DNA from: Halomarina litorea
GTDB lineage: Archaea > Halobacteriota > Halobacteria > Halobacteriales > Haloarculaceae
Direction: 5' to 3'
Length of the DNA stretch: 64,000 nt
NCBI RefSeq assembly: GCF_024227715.1
Contig: NZ_CP100448.1
Span: forward strand, 310,001-374,000
A model generated the notes under the pieces. That model saw only the letters and a program-made list of their open reading frames with translations. It was not told the DNA's origin and did no database searches. Positions within the stretch are counted from its first letter, which is position 1. The number at the start of each line of letters is the position of its first letter. Shown one piece after another: positions 1 to 8,256 of this stretch. Both the position numbers and the translations under genes were made by a program.

Positions 1-15
1 GTTCGTCGCAGAAGC

Positions 16-95
16 GCCGGGACAGGGATTTGAACCCTGGATCCCAGAGGGAACACGCTTTCCAGGCGTGCGCCTTACCACTCGGCCATCCCGGC
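16..95 (-). tRNA. tRNA-Ser (GGA)
   Basis: Read on the minus strand, the acceptor GCCGGGA pairs with TCCCGGC, the T arm is GGTTCAAATCC and the anticodon loop CTGGAAA gives anticodon GGA. A variable arm (GTTCCCTCTGGGA) fits the class II shape of tRNA-Ser. No CCA is encoded. The sequence just 3' of the gene (positions 1-15) resembles the stretch 3' of the tRNA-Lys gene at 56212-56285. Confidence 0.95.
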
Positions 96-182
96 TCGGT
101 TGTCACTAACTGAATCGAACGGATAAGTCCTTCTTTCCGGCTCCGGCCGAGGTGTTATCCCGCTCCCGGAGAGCGTGACGTC

Positions 183-422
183 ATGACGACACTGACCGAC
201 GGCGACGAGGGCAAGATTCTGGTCGACGCGAACGGCGAGGACATCGGCATCGTCACCGCCGTCCGCAGGGACGTGGCATTCGTCGACCCCGAACCGGGGT
301 TCGTCGAGGGACTGCTCGCGGCGTTCGGCCGGACCGACGAGGACAGCGACGACATCGAGGTGCCACAGGACGCCGTCGAGACGGTGACCGACCGCGAGGT
401 CCGACTCCGCGACGCCATCTGA
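183..422 (+). CDS. Conserved small protein, PRC-barrel-like
   Basis: 79-residue acidic protein. The first 35 residues (KILVDANGEDIGIVTAV) look like the start of a PRC-barrel-type beta domain, in which a short strand carries a G-x-x-I-G turn. There is no signal peptide or membrane segment. The ATG lies about 27 nt after a TTATCC stretch that may be the promoter, which suits a leaderless transcript. It sits alone between a tRNA and a convergent operon. The function is unknown; the PRC-barrel assignment is by eye. Confidence 0.7.
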   Translation: MTTLTDGDEGKILVDANGEDIGIVTAVRRDVAFVDPEPGFVEGLLAAFGRTDEDSDDIEVPQDAVETVTDREVRLRDAI

Positions 423-436
423 CGGGGCCTCGGTTC

Positions 437-616
437 TCAGAGGCCGACCAGATAGGTCAGGAGCGCCGCCCCCGCGAACACGACGACGGTCCCGATGGCG
501 ACCCCGGCGAGGGGGAGGCGACCGACGTCGAACAACTGGTAGCCCTGCGCGAGGACGAGGAAGGACAGCGCGCTCACGAGCCCCCACAGCAGACTGGATT
601 TCGTCCGCGGGTTCAC
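437..616 (-). CDS. Small two-helix membrane protein coupled to RidA
   Basis: 59 codons from GTG to TGA. The product starts VNPRTKSSLLWGLVSALSFL and ends AALLTYLVGL, with two hydrophobic segments (about residues 9-25 and 37-58) around a short polar loop. The GTG overlaps the TGA stop of the RidA gene in a GTGA junction, which suggests translational coupling in one transcript. The frame is open, with strong G/C bias at third positions. I recognise no family; it resembles the many small double-spanning membrane proteins of haloarchaea. Confidence 0.65.
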   Translation of the reverse strand: MNPRTKSSLLWGLVSALSFLVLAQGYQLFDVGRLPLAGVAIGTVVVFAGAALLTYLVGL

Positions 617-993
617 TCCAGCGTCGCGATGGCCTCGATTTCGACGCCGACGCCCTTGGGGAGCGCCCCGGCCTCGAAGGCGCTCCGCGCCGGGGGTTCC
701 TCGTCGAAGTACGTCGCGTACGTCTCGTTCATCTCCTCGAAGTCGTCGATGTCGTCGAGGAGGACGGTCACCTTCAGCACGTCGCTCATCTCCGCGCCGG
801 CCTCAGCGAGGACGGCCTGCACGTTGTCGAGTGCGAGCGCCGTCTGCTCGGCGATGGGGGCGTCAGCCTTCGACTCGCCGTCGGGCGTGAACGGGATCTG
901 GCCCGCCGTGAACACGACGCTCCCGTTGGTCGTCGCCTGACTGTACGCGCCCACCGCGGCCGGTGCCTCGTCGGTGCTGACGATGTCTTTCAC
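613..993 (-). CDS. RidA family enamine/imine deaminase
   Basis: 126 residues, the usual length for the YjgF/YER057c/UK114 (RidA) family. Family features are visible: the N-terminal block APAAVGAYSQAT, the GQIP segment, the Q(T/A)ALDNVQAVLAEAGA helix and a conserved Arg in PPARSAFEAGALPKG. RidA proteins hydrolyse reactive enamines and imines released by PLP enzymes such as threonine ammonia-lyase, a gene for which lies 2 kb away. It is the first gene of a two-gene unit with the small membrane protein at 437-616. A TATA-like box lies about 27 nt upstream of the ATG. Confidence 0.92.
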   Translation of the reverse strand: MKDIVSTDEAPAAVGAYSQATTNGSVVFTAGQIPFTPDGESKADAPIAEQTALALDNVQAVLAEAGAEMSDVLKVTVLLDDIDDFEEMNETYATYFDEEPPARSAFEAGALPKGVGVEIEAIATLE

Positions 994-1015
994 ACCCGGT
1001 GGTACTCCCCCCGTC

Positions 1016-1025
1016 CCATAAATCC
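1016..1025 (-). promoter_or_regulatory. TATA-like promoter of the RidA gene
   Basis: Minus-strand GATTTATGG is centred about 27 nt before the RidA ATG. That is the spacing expected for a leaderless haloarchaeal transcript. Confidence 0.55.
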
Positions 1026-1144
1026 CGGTCCAGTGTCGTGGCGGTCTACAAGTGAGAGAAGGGGTAAACGAACCGCGGAATTCACTTTCAGTCTACACAT
1101 CAATAAAATACATTCTCGGATTCTAATTGTAGTCTGTACTGCTC

Positions 1145-1783
1145 ATGAGAGACAGGAACTCGGGGGCCCGAGCTTGGAGGAAGACGCTATCAGGAACCTT
1201 CGAAGACATATACGGCTTCTTCGACATTTATAATCAAATTTTTGTCGTCTTCTCAGCTGCGGTGGTGGCGCTAGTGGTGGTATACAACGTCTCGATATCG
1301 ACGGCAGTCGCCGTCTTCACAGCCCTCTACGCACTAATTGCGTTCAATCAGATGCGGAATGGGGGACCAGTTCAGACGACAGGATTGGCTGTCAGACCGG
1401 CTTACGATTCGAATGACGCCGCTGAGTGCGATTTCGGGCTGAAGAATCTGGGAGAAGGACCTGCGCTCTACCTGCGAGCATACGTGAGAATCGAAGACGA
1501 AGCCGAATACCTTCTAAAAAAGATGGACCGCCCAATCCATCTGGACGAGGAGGAGTTCGTATCACTCACAGAGGGTGACTTTTCGAACGAATCGCTGGAC
1601 GATATCTCGGCAGAGGACGACGCTAAGTTGGAGTTCTACTACACGTTTACCTCCCCGTCTGGCATCCAATATCCGAGAGGCAAGACGAAGCCGTTAGAGA
1701 TGTCTCCGAAGGAGCTTGTAGAAGCTACCGACGAACCCCGATCGTTGCGTCTAGGAGACGTTCGAGAGAACTGCGCTAGGTAA
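1145..1783 (+). CDS. AT-rich orphan membrane protein
   Basis: 212 residues. Two adjacent hydrophobic helices (about residues 32-68: IFVVFSAAVVALVVVYNV, then AVAVFTALYALIAF) are followed by a soluble domain of about 140 residues rich in Asp and Glu. Base composition falls sharply here: codons such as AAT, ATA, TTT and AAA are common, and the upstream 100 bp contains AATAAAATAC as a possible TATA box. This contrasts with the GC-rich codons on both sides and suggests acquisition by transfer. The architecture recalls small membrane proteins of haloarchaeal accessory regions. I recognise no family. Confidence 0.7.
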   Translation: MRDRNSGARAWRKTLSGTFEDIYGFFDIYNQIFVVFSAAVVALVVVYNVSISTAVAVFTALYALIAFNQMRNGGPVQTTGLAVRPAYDSNDAAECDFGLKNLGEGPALYLRAYVRIEDEAEYLLKKMDRPIHLDEEEFVSLTEGDFSNESLDDISAEDDAKLEFYYTFTSPSGIQYPRGKTKPLEMSPKELVEATDEPRSLRLGDVRENCAR

Positions 1784-1859
1784 GCTCAATTACAGGGGAT
1801 AAGATACTCAGGGTACCAGACGGCGAATCGCTTACACGCCCGCCGGGAGAGGGGACGGT

Positions 1860-2858
1860 ATGAGCACGAACGTCGCCATCGCCTGCCAGGGCGGCGGCAG
1901 TCACACCGCGTTCACCGCGGGTGCGCTCCGCCGCCTCCTCCCCGCTCTCGTCGAGAGCGAGGAGTACGACCTCGTGGGCCTCTCGGGCACCTCCGGCGGG
2001 GCGTTCTCGGCGGCCGCCGCGTGGTACGGCCTGCTCGACGGCGGGAGCGAGGCCGCGCTCCGCGCGTTGCGGGGCGTCTGGATGGAGATGTGCGCGGAGA
2101 CCGTCGCCGAGGAGGCGCTCGTCAACTGGACCGTCGCCCTGACGCGCGTCGCCAACAGCGGCGTCCCCATCGCGGAGGTCAGCCCCTACTTCAACCCGCT
2201 GGCGGACTGGGGGCAGGAACGCCTCCGGGCAGCGCTGGAGGCCCACATCGACTTCGAGGCCATCCCGGACCTCGTGGGGCCAGACCGACCGCGACTCGTC
2301 GTGGGCACCGTCGACATCAACGCCGGGAAGTTCGAGACGTTCGCGAACGAGGCGGTGACCCCCGAGGTGTTGCTGTCTTCGTCCGCCGTCCCCGAGCTAT
2401 TCGAGGCGGTGGAGATGGACGGCCACTACCACTGGGACGGCCTGTTCTCCCAGAACCCGCCCATCCACGAACTGATGGACGTGCCGCGCGAGCGCAAACC
2501 CGAAGAGCTGTGGGTCGTCCAGATAAACCCGCAGGGCCGCGAGGACGTGCCGAAGTCGCTCGTGGAGATCGCCGACCGGCGCAACGAACTCTCGGGGAAC
2601 CTCTCGCTCAACCAGGAGTTGCGGTTCATCGAACGGGTCAACGACTGGGTCGAACGGGGACTGCTCCCCGAGGAGGACTTCGCACACACCGAGGTACGGC
2701 GCATCGAACTGGGCTGGTCGCTCGGGGCGGCCTCGAAACTCAACCGCAGCAGGCGGTTCATCCGCGAACTGATGGACCGCGGCGAGCAGAGGGCCGAGGC
2801 GTTTCTCGACGAACACCACCCGGCACTCGCCCGCGAACCGACGCCGGCCCTCGACTGA
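1860..2858 (+). CDS. Patatin-like phospholipase
   Basis: 332 residues. The N-terminal glycine-rich oxyanion motif is QGGGSHTAF (residues 10-18). The nucleophile elbow is GTSGG, with Ser45. The Asp of the catalytic dyad is in HWDGLFSQNPP near residue 192. Together these define a patatin-family serine lipid hydrolase. There is no signal peptide, so it probably acts in the cytoplasm or on the inner face of the membrane. A basic, Arg-rich C-terminal helix (RRFIRELMDRGEQR) could touch the membrane. It converges with the threonine ammonia-lyase gene, whose stop is 2 nt away. The substrate is unknown. Confidence 0.9.
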   Translation: MSTNVAIACQGGGSHTAFTAGALRRLLPALVESEEYDLVGLSGTSGGAFSAAAAWYGLLDGGSEAALRALRGVWMEMCAETVAEEALVNWTVALTRVANSGVPIAEVSPYFNPLADWGQERLRAALEAHIDFEAIPDLVGPDRPRLVVGTVDINAGKFETFANEAVTPEVLLSSSAVPELFEAVEMDGHYHWDGLFSQNPPIHELMDVPRERKPEELWVVQINPQGREDVPKSLVEIADRRNELSGNLSLNQELRFIERVNDWVERGLLPEEDFAHTEVRRIELGWSLGAASKLNRSRRFIRELMDRGEQRAEAFLDEHHPALAREPTPALD

Positions 2859-2859
2859 C

Positions 2860-4071
2860 TCAGACCAGCACTTCCACGGGGTAGCCGTGGGCCTCCATGG
2901 CCTCGATAACCGCCTCGACGTGGTCGTGGCCCCGCGTCTCGAGGTCGAGTTCCACCTCGGCGCTCCCCATCCCGATGTCCCTCGCGGTCCGGTCGTGCTG
3001 GATGGCGTAGATGTTCGCCCGGTTCGACGCGATGACGTCCGTGAGTTCCAGCAGGGTCCCGGGGCGGTCCTTCAGGACGGTGCGGATGCGGAGGTACCGT
3101 CCGCTCCGGATGAGGCCGCGCATCAGGACGGTGGTGAGGACGTTCGGGTCGATGTTCCCCCCGCAAACCAGCGGGACGATACACTCGCCCTCGCCCACCT
3201 CGAACTTCCCCTCCAGCGTCGCGGCGAGGGCCGCCGCGCCCGCCCCCTCCGCGAGCATCTTCGAGCGTTCGAGCAGGTAGGTGATGGCCATCGCGATCTC
3301 GGGGTCCGAGACGGTGACCACCTCGTCGACTCGCTCCCTGATGACCGGGAAGGTGCGCTCGCCGACGCGACTCACCGCGATGCCGTCCGCGATGGTGTCG
3401 ACGCCCTCGCGTTCGACGATTTCGCCCTTCTTCAGCGAGTCCGCCACGCTGGAGGCCCCCTCGGCCTGCACGCCGACGACGCGCACGTCTGGGTCGAGAC
3501 CCTTCACCGCCGTCGCGATGCCGGAGATGAGGCCCCCGCCGCCGATGGGCACTACCACCGTATCGACGTCGGGAACGTCCTCGACGATTTCGAGGCCGAT
3601 GGTCCCCTGCCCGGCCATCACGTCCTCGTCGTCGAAGGCGTGGAGGTAGAACCGGCCCTCCTCGCGTTCGAGTTCGTGGGCGCGGGCCTGCGCCTCGCTG
3701 TAGTCCGCGCCGTGGAGGACGACCCGTCCGCCGTACCCCTCGGTGGCTTTCACCTTCGAGATGGGGGCGTGTTCGGGCATGACGATGGTGGCGTCCACGC
3801 CCGCCCGCGTCGCCGCCAGCGCAACGCCCTGCGCGTGGTTGCCGGCGCTGGCGGTGACGACGCCCGCCTCGCGGTCAGCCTCGGGGAGCGTGGCGATGCG
3901 GTTGGTCGCCCCGCGGATCTTGAACGCGCCGGTGCGCTGGAACTGCTCGCACTTCAGGTACACCTCCGCGCCGGTGAACTCGGAGAAGGTGTGCGAGTAC
4001 TCGATGGGCGTCCTGACCGCCGAGTCGCCGATGCGGTCGCGGGCCGCCCGCACGTCGGAGAGGGAGAGCAT
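2860..4071 (-). CDS. ilvA: Threonine ammonia-lyase with C-terminal ACT domain
   Basis: 403 residues from the ATG at 4069-4071 (MLSLSDVRAARDRI). PLP lysine 51 is in GAFKIRGA. Also present are the SAGNHAQG substrate loop, the GGGGLISG phosphate cradle, and after about residue 325 an ACT-type regulatory domain (RIRTVLKDRPGTLLELTDVI). It converts threonine to 2-oxobutyrate plus ammonia, the first step of isoleucine synthesis or a step in threonine breakdown. The single ACT domain is the arrangement of TdcB/biosynthetic-type archaeal enzymes. Longer in-frame extensions upstream have no conserved sequence and were not used. Confidence 0.94.
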   Translation of the reverse strand: MLSLSDVRAARDRIGDSAVRTPIEYSHTFSEFTGAEVYLKCEQFQRTGAFKIRGATNRIATLPEADREAGVVTASAGNHAQGVALAATRAGVDATIVMPEHAPISKVKATEGYGGRVVLHGADYSEAQARAHELEREEGRFYLHAFDDEDVMAGQGTIGLEIVEDVPDVDTVVVPIGGGGLISGIATAVKGLDPDVRVVGVQAEGASSVADSLKKGEIVEREGVDTIADGIAVSRVGERTFPVIRERVDEVVTVSDPEIAMAITYLLERSKMLAEGAGAAALAATLEGKFEVGEGECIVPLVCGGNIDPNVLTTVLMRGLIRSGRYLRIRTVLKDRPGTLLELTDVIASNRANIYAIQHDRTARDIGMGSAEVELDLETRGHDHVEAVIEAMEAHGYPVEVLV

Positions 4072-4283
4072 ACGCGGAGATTGCCCGGACGGGGAGGTAG
4101 GTGTTTCCCACACGCGTCGCTGGCGGGCGTGGGGGAACGCTCCAGACGAATGTGGCAGGTCCGGAGCGTGTGACAGCACCTGCTTTCGCCGGATCGACCA
4201 TAAAGCCCGCCCAAGCGCGGCGAAAGTGTAATCGGCAGACTGCGGCCCGATTTCCACCGCGTCAGACGGGTGGCGAACGCCCG

Positions 4284-4682
4284 TCAGTCGCGCTCGACCC
4301 GGACGTCGTTCTCGCGGAGGAATCGGTCGACTCGCTCCTCGAACGACCCGTCGCAGGGCCACTCTCCGGGTGCGTCGAGGCGGGCGGGGTCGCCGACGTA
4401 GAGCGCCACCGGTCCGCGCGGACTGGGGACCGTCACGCGACGGTACAGCCCCCGTTCGACGCCCTCGTAGACGTCGAGCGACCCGACGTCGGCGGTCCGG
4501 AGGATGCGCCCCTCGACGGCGCCCGCCGCGTCGGCACCGTCCCCCGGGGGGACCAGCGTCGGGTACGCCCCGTCGACGCGCCGGAGGCCGTACAGCGTGG
4601 CGTCCCCGGCGAAGGAGGCGTCCGCGACGACGGACCGGGCACGGTCCGGGTCGGTCAGCGTCCCGTAGACGAACACGTCCAT
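4284..4682 (-). CDS. Gamma-glutamylcyclotransferase (AIG2-like) family protein
   Basis: 132 residues beginning MDVFVYGTLTDP, the family hallmark (an YGTL loop binding the gamma-glutamyl group). The conserved acidic residue lies in DVYEGVERGLYRR, and a beta-barrel region VPSPRGPVALYVGD follows. Family enzymes release 5-oxoproline from gamma-glutamyl peptides or amines. Haloarchaea use gamma-glutamylcysteine as a thiol, so that compound is one possible substrate, but this is inference. It is monocistronic and divergent from the MATE gene, 87 nt away. Confidence 0.85.
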   Translation of the reverse strand: MDVFVYGTLTDPDRARSVVADASFAGDATLYGLRRVDGAYPTLVPPGDGADAAGAVEGRILRTADVGSLDVYEGVERGLYRRVTVPSPRGPVALYVGDPARLDAPGEWPCDGSFEERVDRFLRENDVRVERD

Positions 4683-4769
4683 GGCGACGACTCGCGGGCG
4701 GGGACGAAAAGCGGTCGGGATGGGAGAGAACGCCACGCTGAAAGCGCCTCCAGGAGAACGAGGGGTCAC

Positions 4770-6185
4770 GTGACCGCCACCCTCCGCGCCCGGACGTTCG
4801 CCGTCTGGAAGCACGTGCTGGGGCTGGCGTGGCCGGTGATGGCCGAACAGACCTTCCGGACGCTGATGCGGACCACCGACATCCTCGTCACCGCGAGCAT
4901 CTCGCCCGTCGCGGTGGCGGCCATCGGCCTCGCAGACCTCTACGCCCGGTTCCCCCTCTGGATCGGACTCGGCTTCGGCGGCGGGGCCATCTCGCTGTCG
5001 AGTCAGGACACCGGCGCGGCGGTGCCCGGCGGGGGTGGGACCGAGGAGGCGGCGAGGGCGGCGTCGGCCAACCGCGACCAGGCAATCAGCGTCGCACTCG
5101 TAGTGGGGGCGCTCCTCGGCCTGCCGTTCGTCGCCTTCGGCCTCCTGTTCGGCCGGGAGGCCATCGCCGTCCTCGGCGCACCCGCCGAAGTCGCGACGGT
5201 CGGCGGGGCCTACCTCGCCGTCGTCTTCCTCACCGCGCCCGCGAGACACGTCGGCCTCGTCGCCGCCCGGTCGCTGCAGGGAACCGGCGACACCCGCACC
5301 CCGATGTACGTCAACGTCGTCGCCAATCTCCTCAACATCTCGGGGTCGCTCGTGCTGGGGTGGGGGCTATTCGGCGCGCCCGAACTGGGCGTCGTCGGCG
5401 TCGGTGTCGCCACCTCCGCCGCGAACGTCCTCACGGCGGGCGCGTTGCTGGGTGCGCTCTGGGGGCCGTGGGCCGCCGCGGACCTCGTCCGACCGAGCGA
5501 CCCCGTCGTCGCCCGCCAACTCGTGGAGGTGAGCCTTCCCGCCGTCGCGGAGGGACTGGCCTCCACGCTCGCCGAGTTCCCGTTCAATGCAGTCCTGCTC
5601 GGGTTTGGCACCGCCGTCAACGCCGCCTTTCAGGTGGGTCGGCGGATGTACCAGCAGGTGACCGGGCCGCTCGGTCGCGGGTACAACGTCGCCGTCAGCG
5701 TCGTCGTCGGGCAGGCCCTCGGACGGGGCGACCCGGCGGCGGCCCGCTTCGACGGGTGGGCGAGCGCCGCCCTCGGCGTCGTGAGCGTGGGGGGTGTCGG
5801 CCTCCTGCTGGCGGCGGGTGCGCCCCTGTTCGTCGGCGTGTTCACCACCGACTCCGAGACGGTTCGCTACGCGGTGGACTTCGCGCGCGTCTACGGCCTC
5901 TCCGCGCCCTTTCTCGCGACGTTCACCGTCCTTCAGGGGGCGCTCCGGGGGGCGGGGGAGACGCGCGTCCCGTTCGTCGCCCGTACCACGGGCACCTACG
6001 GCTTCCTCGTCGCGTTCACCTACCTCGCGGGCGTCGTCGGGGGACTCGGCGTCCTCGGGGCGTACCTCGGCATCGCGCTCTCGTACGTCTGGATGGCGCT
6101 GGTCGTCGGCGTGAGTTTCGGGCGCGGCGACTGGGCGGGACGGGCCGCCCGACTCCTGAGCGAGCGCGGGTCGCTCACGGAGTGA
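4770..6185 (+). CDS. MATE family efflux transporter
   Basis: 471 residues from a GTG start (VTATLRARTFAVWKH). There are about 12 hydrophobic segments in two similar halves. The N-terminal half shows LAWPVMAEQTFRTLMRTTDI and the second half begins LVEVSLPAVAEGLASTL. Loops contain the conserved AARSLQGTGDTRTPM and LQGALRGAGETRVP repeats of MATE carriers. It should export cationic compounds using a sodium or proton gradient. The frame is open for 223 codons upstream, but that stretch crosses the antisense GGCT gene and has no helices, so the GTG near the palindrome TCACGTGA is preferred. Confidence 0.9.
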   Translation: MTATLRARTFAVWKHVLGLAWPVMAEQTFRTLMRTTDILVTASISPVAVAAIGLADLYARFPLWIGLGFGGGAISLSSQDTGAAVPGGGGTEEAARAASANRDQAISVALVVGALLGLPFVAFGLLFGREAIAVLGAPAEVATVGGAYLAVVFLTAPARHVGLVAARSLQGTGDTRTPMYVNVVANLLNISGSLVLGWGLFGAPELGVVGVGVATSAANVLTAGALLGALWGPWAAADLVRPSDPVVARQLVEVSLPAVAEGLASTLAEFPFNAVLLGFGTAVNAAFQVGRRMYQQVTGPLGRGYNVAVSVVVGQALGRGDPAAARFDGWASAALGVVSVGGVGLLLAAGAPLFVGVFTTDSETVRYAVDFARVYGLSAPFLATFTVLQGALRGAGETRVPFVARTTGTYGFLVAFTYLAGVVGGLGVLGAYLGIALSYVWMALVVGVSFGRGDWAGRAARLLSERGSLTE

Positions 6186-6211
6186 GCGTGGATGGTGAGT
6201 CGTCCGGGAGG

Positions 6212-6775
6212 TCAGGTGACCGCGAGCGCACTGTTGACCAGTCCGGCCACCGTGACGAGACGGGCGGCCGTCCCGACGAACGCCGCGACGGCGAACTTCA
6301 CGTAGTTCGTCTCGACGACGCTGAACGCGTAGATGAGCGCCGTGTCGGGCATCAGCGGGATGGCGAGACCGACCGCGAGACCGAGGTAGCCGTACTCCTT
6401 GATGCGGTCGACGAACGCGCGTTCGCCGGCCGCGAGCGCCGGAAACTGGCCGACGATGCGGGCGAACAGCGGGGAGCGGGAGGCGCCGTTGCCGAGGCGG
6501 AGGGCGATGAGACTCCCCATCGCCTTCCCGAAGGCGCTGGTCGCGATGAGCAGGGCGAGTTCCGCCTGCGGGTGGAGGCCCAGGTCGAGGGGCATCGCGA
6601 GGACCACCTCCCCCGGGAACGGGAGGGCGATGGCGACCAGGAAGGAGTACACCAACACGACTGCCAGCCCCAGCGGTCCCGACGTCGACTGGATGAGCGC
6701 CTGCAGCGCGGGTGGGGCTGTGCCGTACACGTCCGTCACGCCGGGCAGTACCGCCCTAAGCCGACGGGCTAACAT
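6212..6775 (-). CDS. VTT/SNARE-associated (DedA/YqaA-like) membrane protein
   Basis: 187 residues with four or five hydrophobic helices. The first long segment VVLVYSFLVAIALPFPGEVV contains the LPFPGE signature of VTT-domain proteins. A second re-entrant-like stretch is YGYLGLAVGLAIPLMPDTAL. DedA-superfamily proteins act in lipid scrambling or membrane energetics. The conserved Glu and the Pro-rich re-entrant loop are present. It is monocistronic and convergent with the MATE gene, with 26 nt between stops. Confidence 0.8.
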   Translation of the reverse strand: MLARRLRAVLPGVTDVYGTAPPALQALIQSTSGPLGLAVVLVYSFLVAIALPFPGEVVLAMPLDLGLHPQAELALLIATSAFGKAMGSLIALRLGNGASRSPLFARIVGQFPALAAGERAFVDRIKEYGYLGLAVGLAIPLMPDTALIYAFSVVETNYVKFAVAAFVGTAARLVTVAGLVNSALAVT

Positions 6776-6944
6776 GTGAACCGACGGACGGCGGAGGGGC
6801 TATCGACGTTCGGACAGGTCCGTAAAGCGGACGCAATTGCCGAGAAGTGCGTGTCGGGCGCGGGCCGGTTCCGCGCGCGAGGGTCGGGGCCGCGGGGGTG
6901 AGAGCGCCGCCGAGCGGCGCCGGTATCCGGCGGGGGGGTGGGGT

Positions 6945-8081
6945 CTACCGCTCGTCGAGGGGGACGAACTCGAGGTCCTTCTCGCCGACGTAGCGGGCGC
7001 GGGGCCGGATGAGGCGGTTGTCCTCGTACTGTTCGAGGACGTGGGCCGTCCACCCGGAGACGCGGCTGATGGCGAAGATGGGCGTGTAGATGTCGATGGG
7101 GATGCCCATCTGGTAGTACGTCGAGGCGGAGTAGAAGTCCACGTTGGGCGCGAGGCCCTTCTCCTCGCCGACGTACTCCTCGATGGTGCGGCTCATCTCG
7201 AACCACTTGGTGTCGCCGGCGGCCTCGCCGAGTTCCTCGCTCTTCTCGCCGAGGATGACCGCGCGGGGGTCCTTCACGTTGTAGACGCGGTGGCCGAAGC
7301 CGGCGACCCGGCGGCCCTCGTCGAGGGCGTCCGTGATCCACTGTTCGGGGTCCTTCCCGCTCGACTCGATCTCCTTCAGCATCCGCATGACGTTGGCGTT
7401 CGCGCCCCCGTGGAGGCTCCCCGAGAGGGTGCCGACGGCGGCGGTGACGGCGGAGTGTATGTCCGCGAGGGTGCTCGCGGTGACCATCGCGGAGAACGTC
7501 GAGGCGTTGAGACCGTGGTCCGCGTGGAGGACGAGGGCCATGTCGAACGTCTCGGCCAGCACGTCGTTAGGCTCCTCGCCGTTGAGCATGTAGAGGAAGT
7601 TCGCGGCGTGCGGGAGGTCCTCGTCGGGTTCGACGGGGTCCTCGCCGTTGCGCAGGCGGGTGTACGCCGCGAGCGCCGTCGGGAGTTTGGCAGTGAGTCG
7701 GCGGGCCTTCCGGAGGTTCGCCTCGCGGTCGGCAGGGTCGGCGTCAGCGTCCGGGTCGTGCGCCGAGAGGTGCGAGGCCACGGTGCGGAGGGCGGCCATC
7801 GGGTCCTCCTCGGCGTCCGCGAGGTCACGGACGGCGCTGTGGACGCTCTCGTCGACGGTGCGCTCCTCGGCCATCGACGCCGCGAAGGCGTCGAGTTCCT
7901 CCCGGTCGGGCAGGTGGCCGTTCCAGAGGAGGTAGACGACCTCCTCGAAGCTCGCCTCCCGGGCCAGGTCGTCGATGGAGTAGCCGCGGTAGACCAGTTG
8001 TCCCGCGTCCCCGTCGATGAAGCTCAGTTCGGATTCGGCGACCAACACGCCCTCAAGGCCCTTCTTGAGTTCATCTGCCAT
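6945..8081 (-). CDS. Citrate synthase
   Basis: 378 residues from the ATG at 8079-8081 (MADELKKGLEGVLVAES), the size of archaeal and Gram-positive citrate synthases. Catalytic regions are LHADHGLNAS (His), GFGHRVYNVKDPRA (His) and the Asp in LAPNVDFYSA. It condenses acetyl-CoA and oxaloacetate at entry to the TCA cycle. Upstream on the minus strand lies TATAACAATCC, a plausible TATA region about 30 nt before the ATG. An in-frame extension to 8144 exists but is not conserved in character. Confidence 0.95.
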   Translation of the reverse strand: MADELKKGLEGVLVAESELSFIDGDAGQLVYRGYSIDDLAREASFEEVVYLLWNGHLPDREELDAFAASMAEERTVDESVHSAVRDLADAEEDPMAALRTVASHLSAHDPDADADPADREANLRKARRLTAKLPTALAAYTRLRNGEDPVEPDEDLPHAANFLYMLNGEEPNDVLAETFDMALVLHADHGLNASTFSAMVTASTLADIHSAVTAAVGTLSGSLHGGANANVMRMLKEIESSGKDPEQWITDALDEGRRVAGFGHRVYNVKDPRAVILGEKSEELGEAAGDTKWFEMSRTIEEYVGEEKGLAPNVDFYSASTYYQMGIPIDIYTPIFAISRVSGWTAHVLEQYEDNRLIRPRARYVGEKDLEFVPLDER

Positions 8082-8214
8082 ACGAGTGCTTCCGAAGGCG
8101 AGTCTAAAAGGATTGTTATACGAAGAATGGGGATCCATCCACACAGACCTCTCTCGTCGTCAGATACGTCCACTGGTACTGGAACTCACGCTATAGCTGA
8201 TTTCGAGAGCGAGA

Positions 8215-8231
8215 GTTCATTACGAATGAAC
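8215..8231. repeat. Perfect inverted repeat upstream of the Tat-exported protein
   Basis: GTTCATT-ACG-AATGAAC has 7-bp arms and a 3-nt centre. It lies about 25 nt after a CTATAG box (8191-8196) and 26 nt before the ATG at 8257, so it would span the predicted transcription start. The position suits an operator, but no regulator is known. Confidence 0.5.
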
Positions 8232-8256
8232 ACTGAGACTGATAGTTGGTGAGACA

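Noticed and set aside
2887-4173. 428-residue plus-strand ORF opposite ilvA
   Set aside because: It is the antisense shadow of a clear threonine ammonia-lyase; high GC keeps such frames open, and it has no family features.
4101-4769. N-terminal extension of the first MATE gene
   Set aside because: The extra 223 codons overlap the antisense GGCT gene and contain no membrane helices; the GTG at 4770 fits MATE length.
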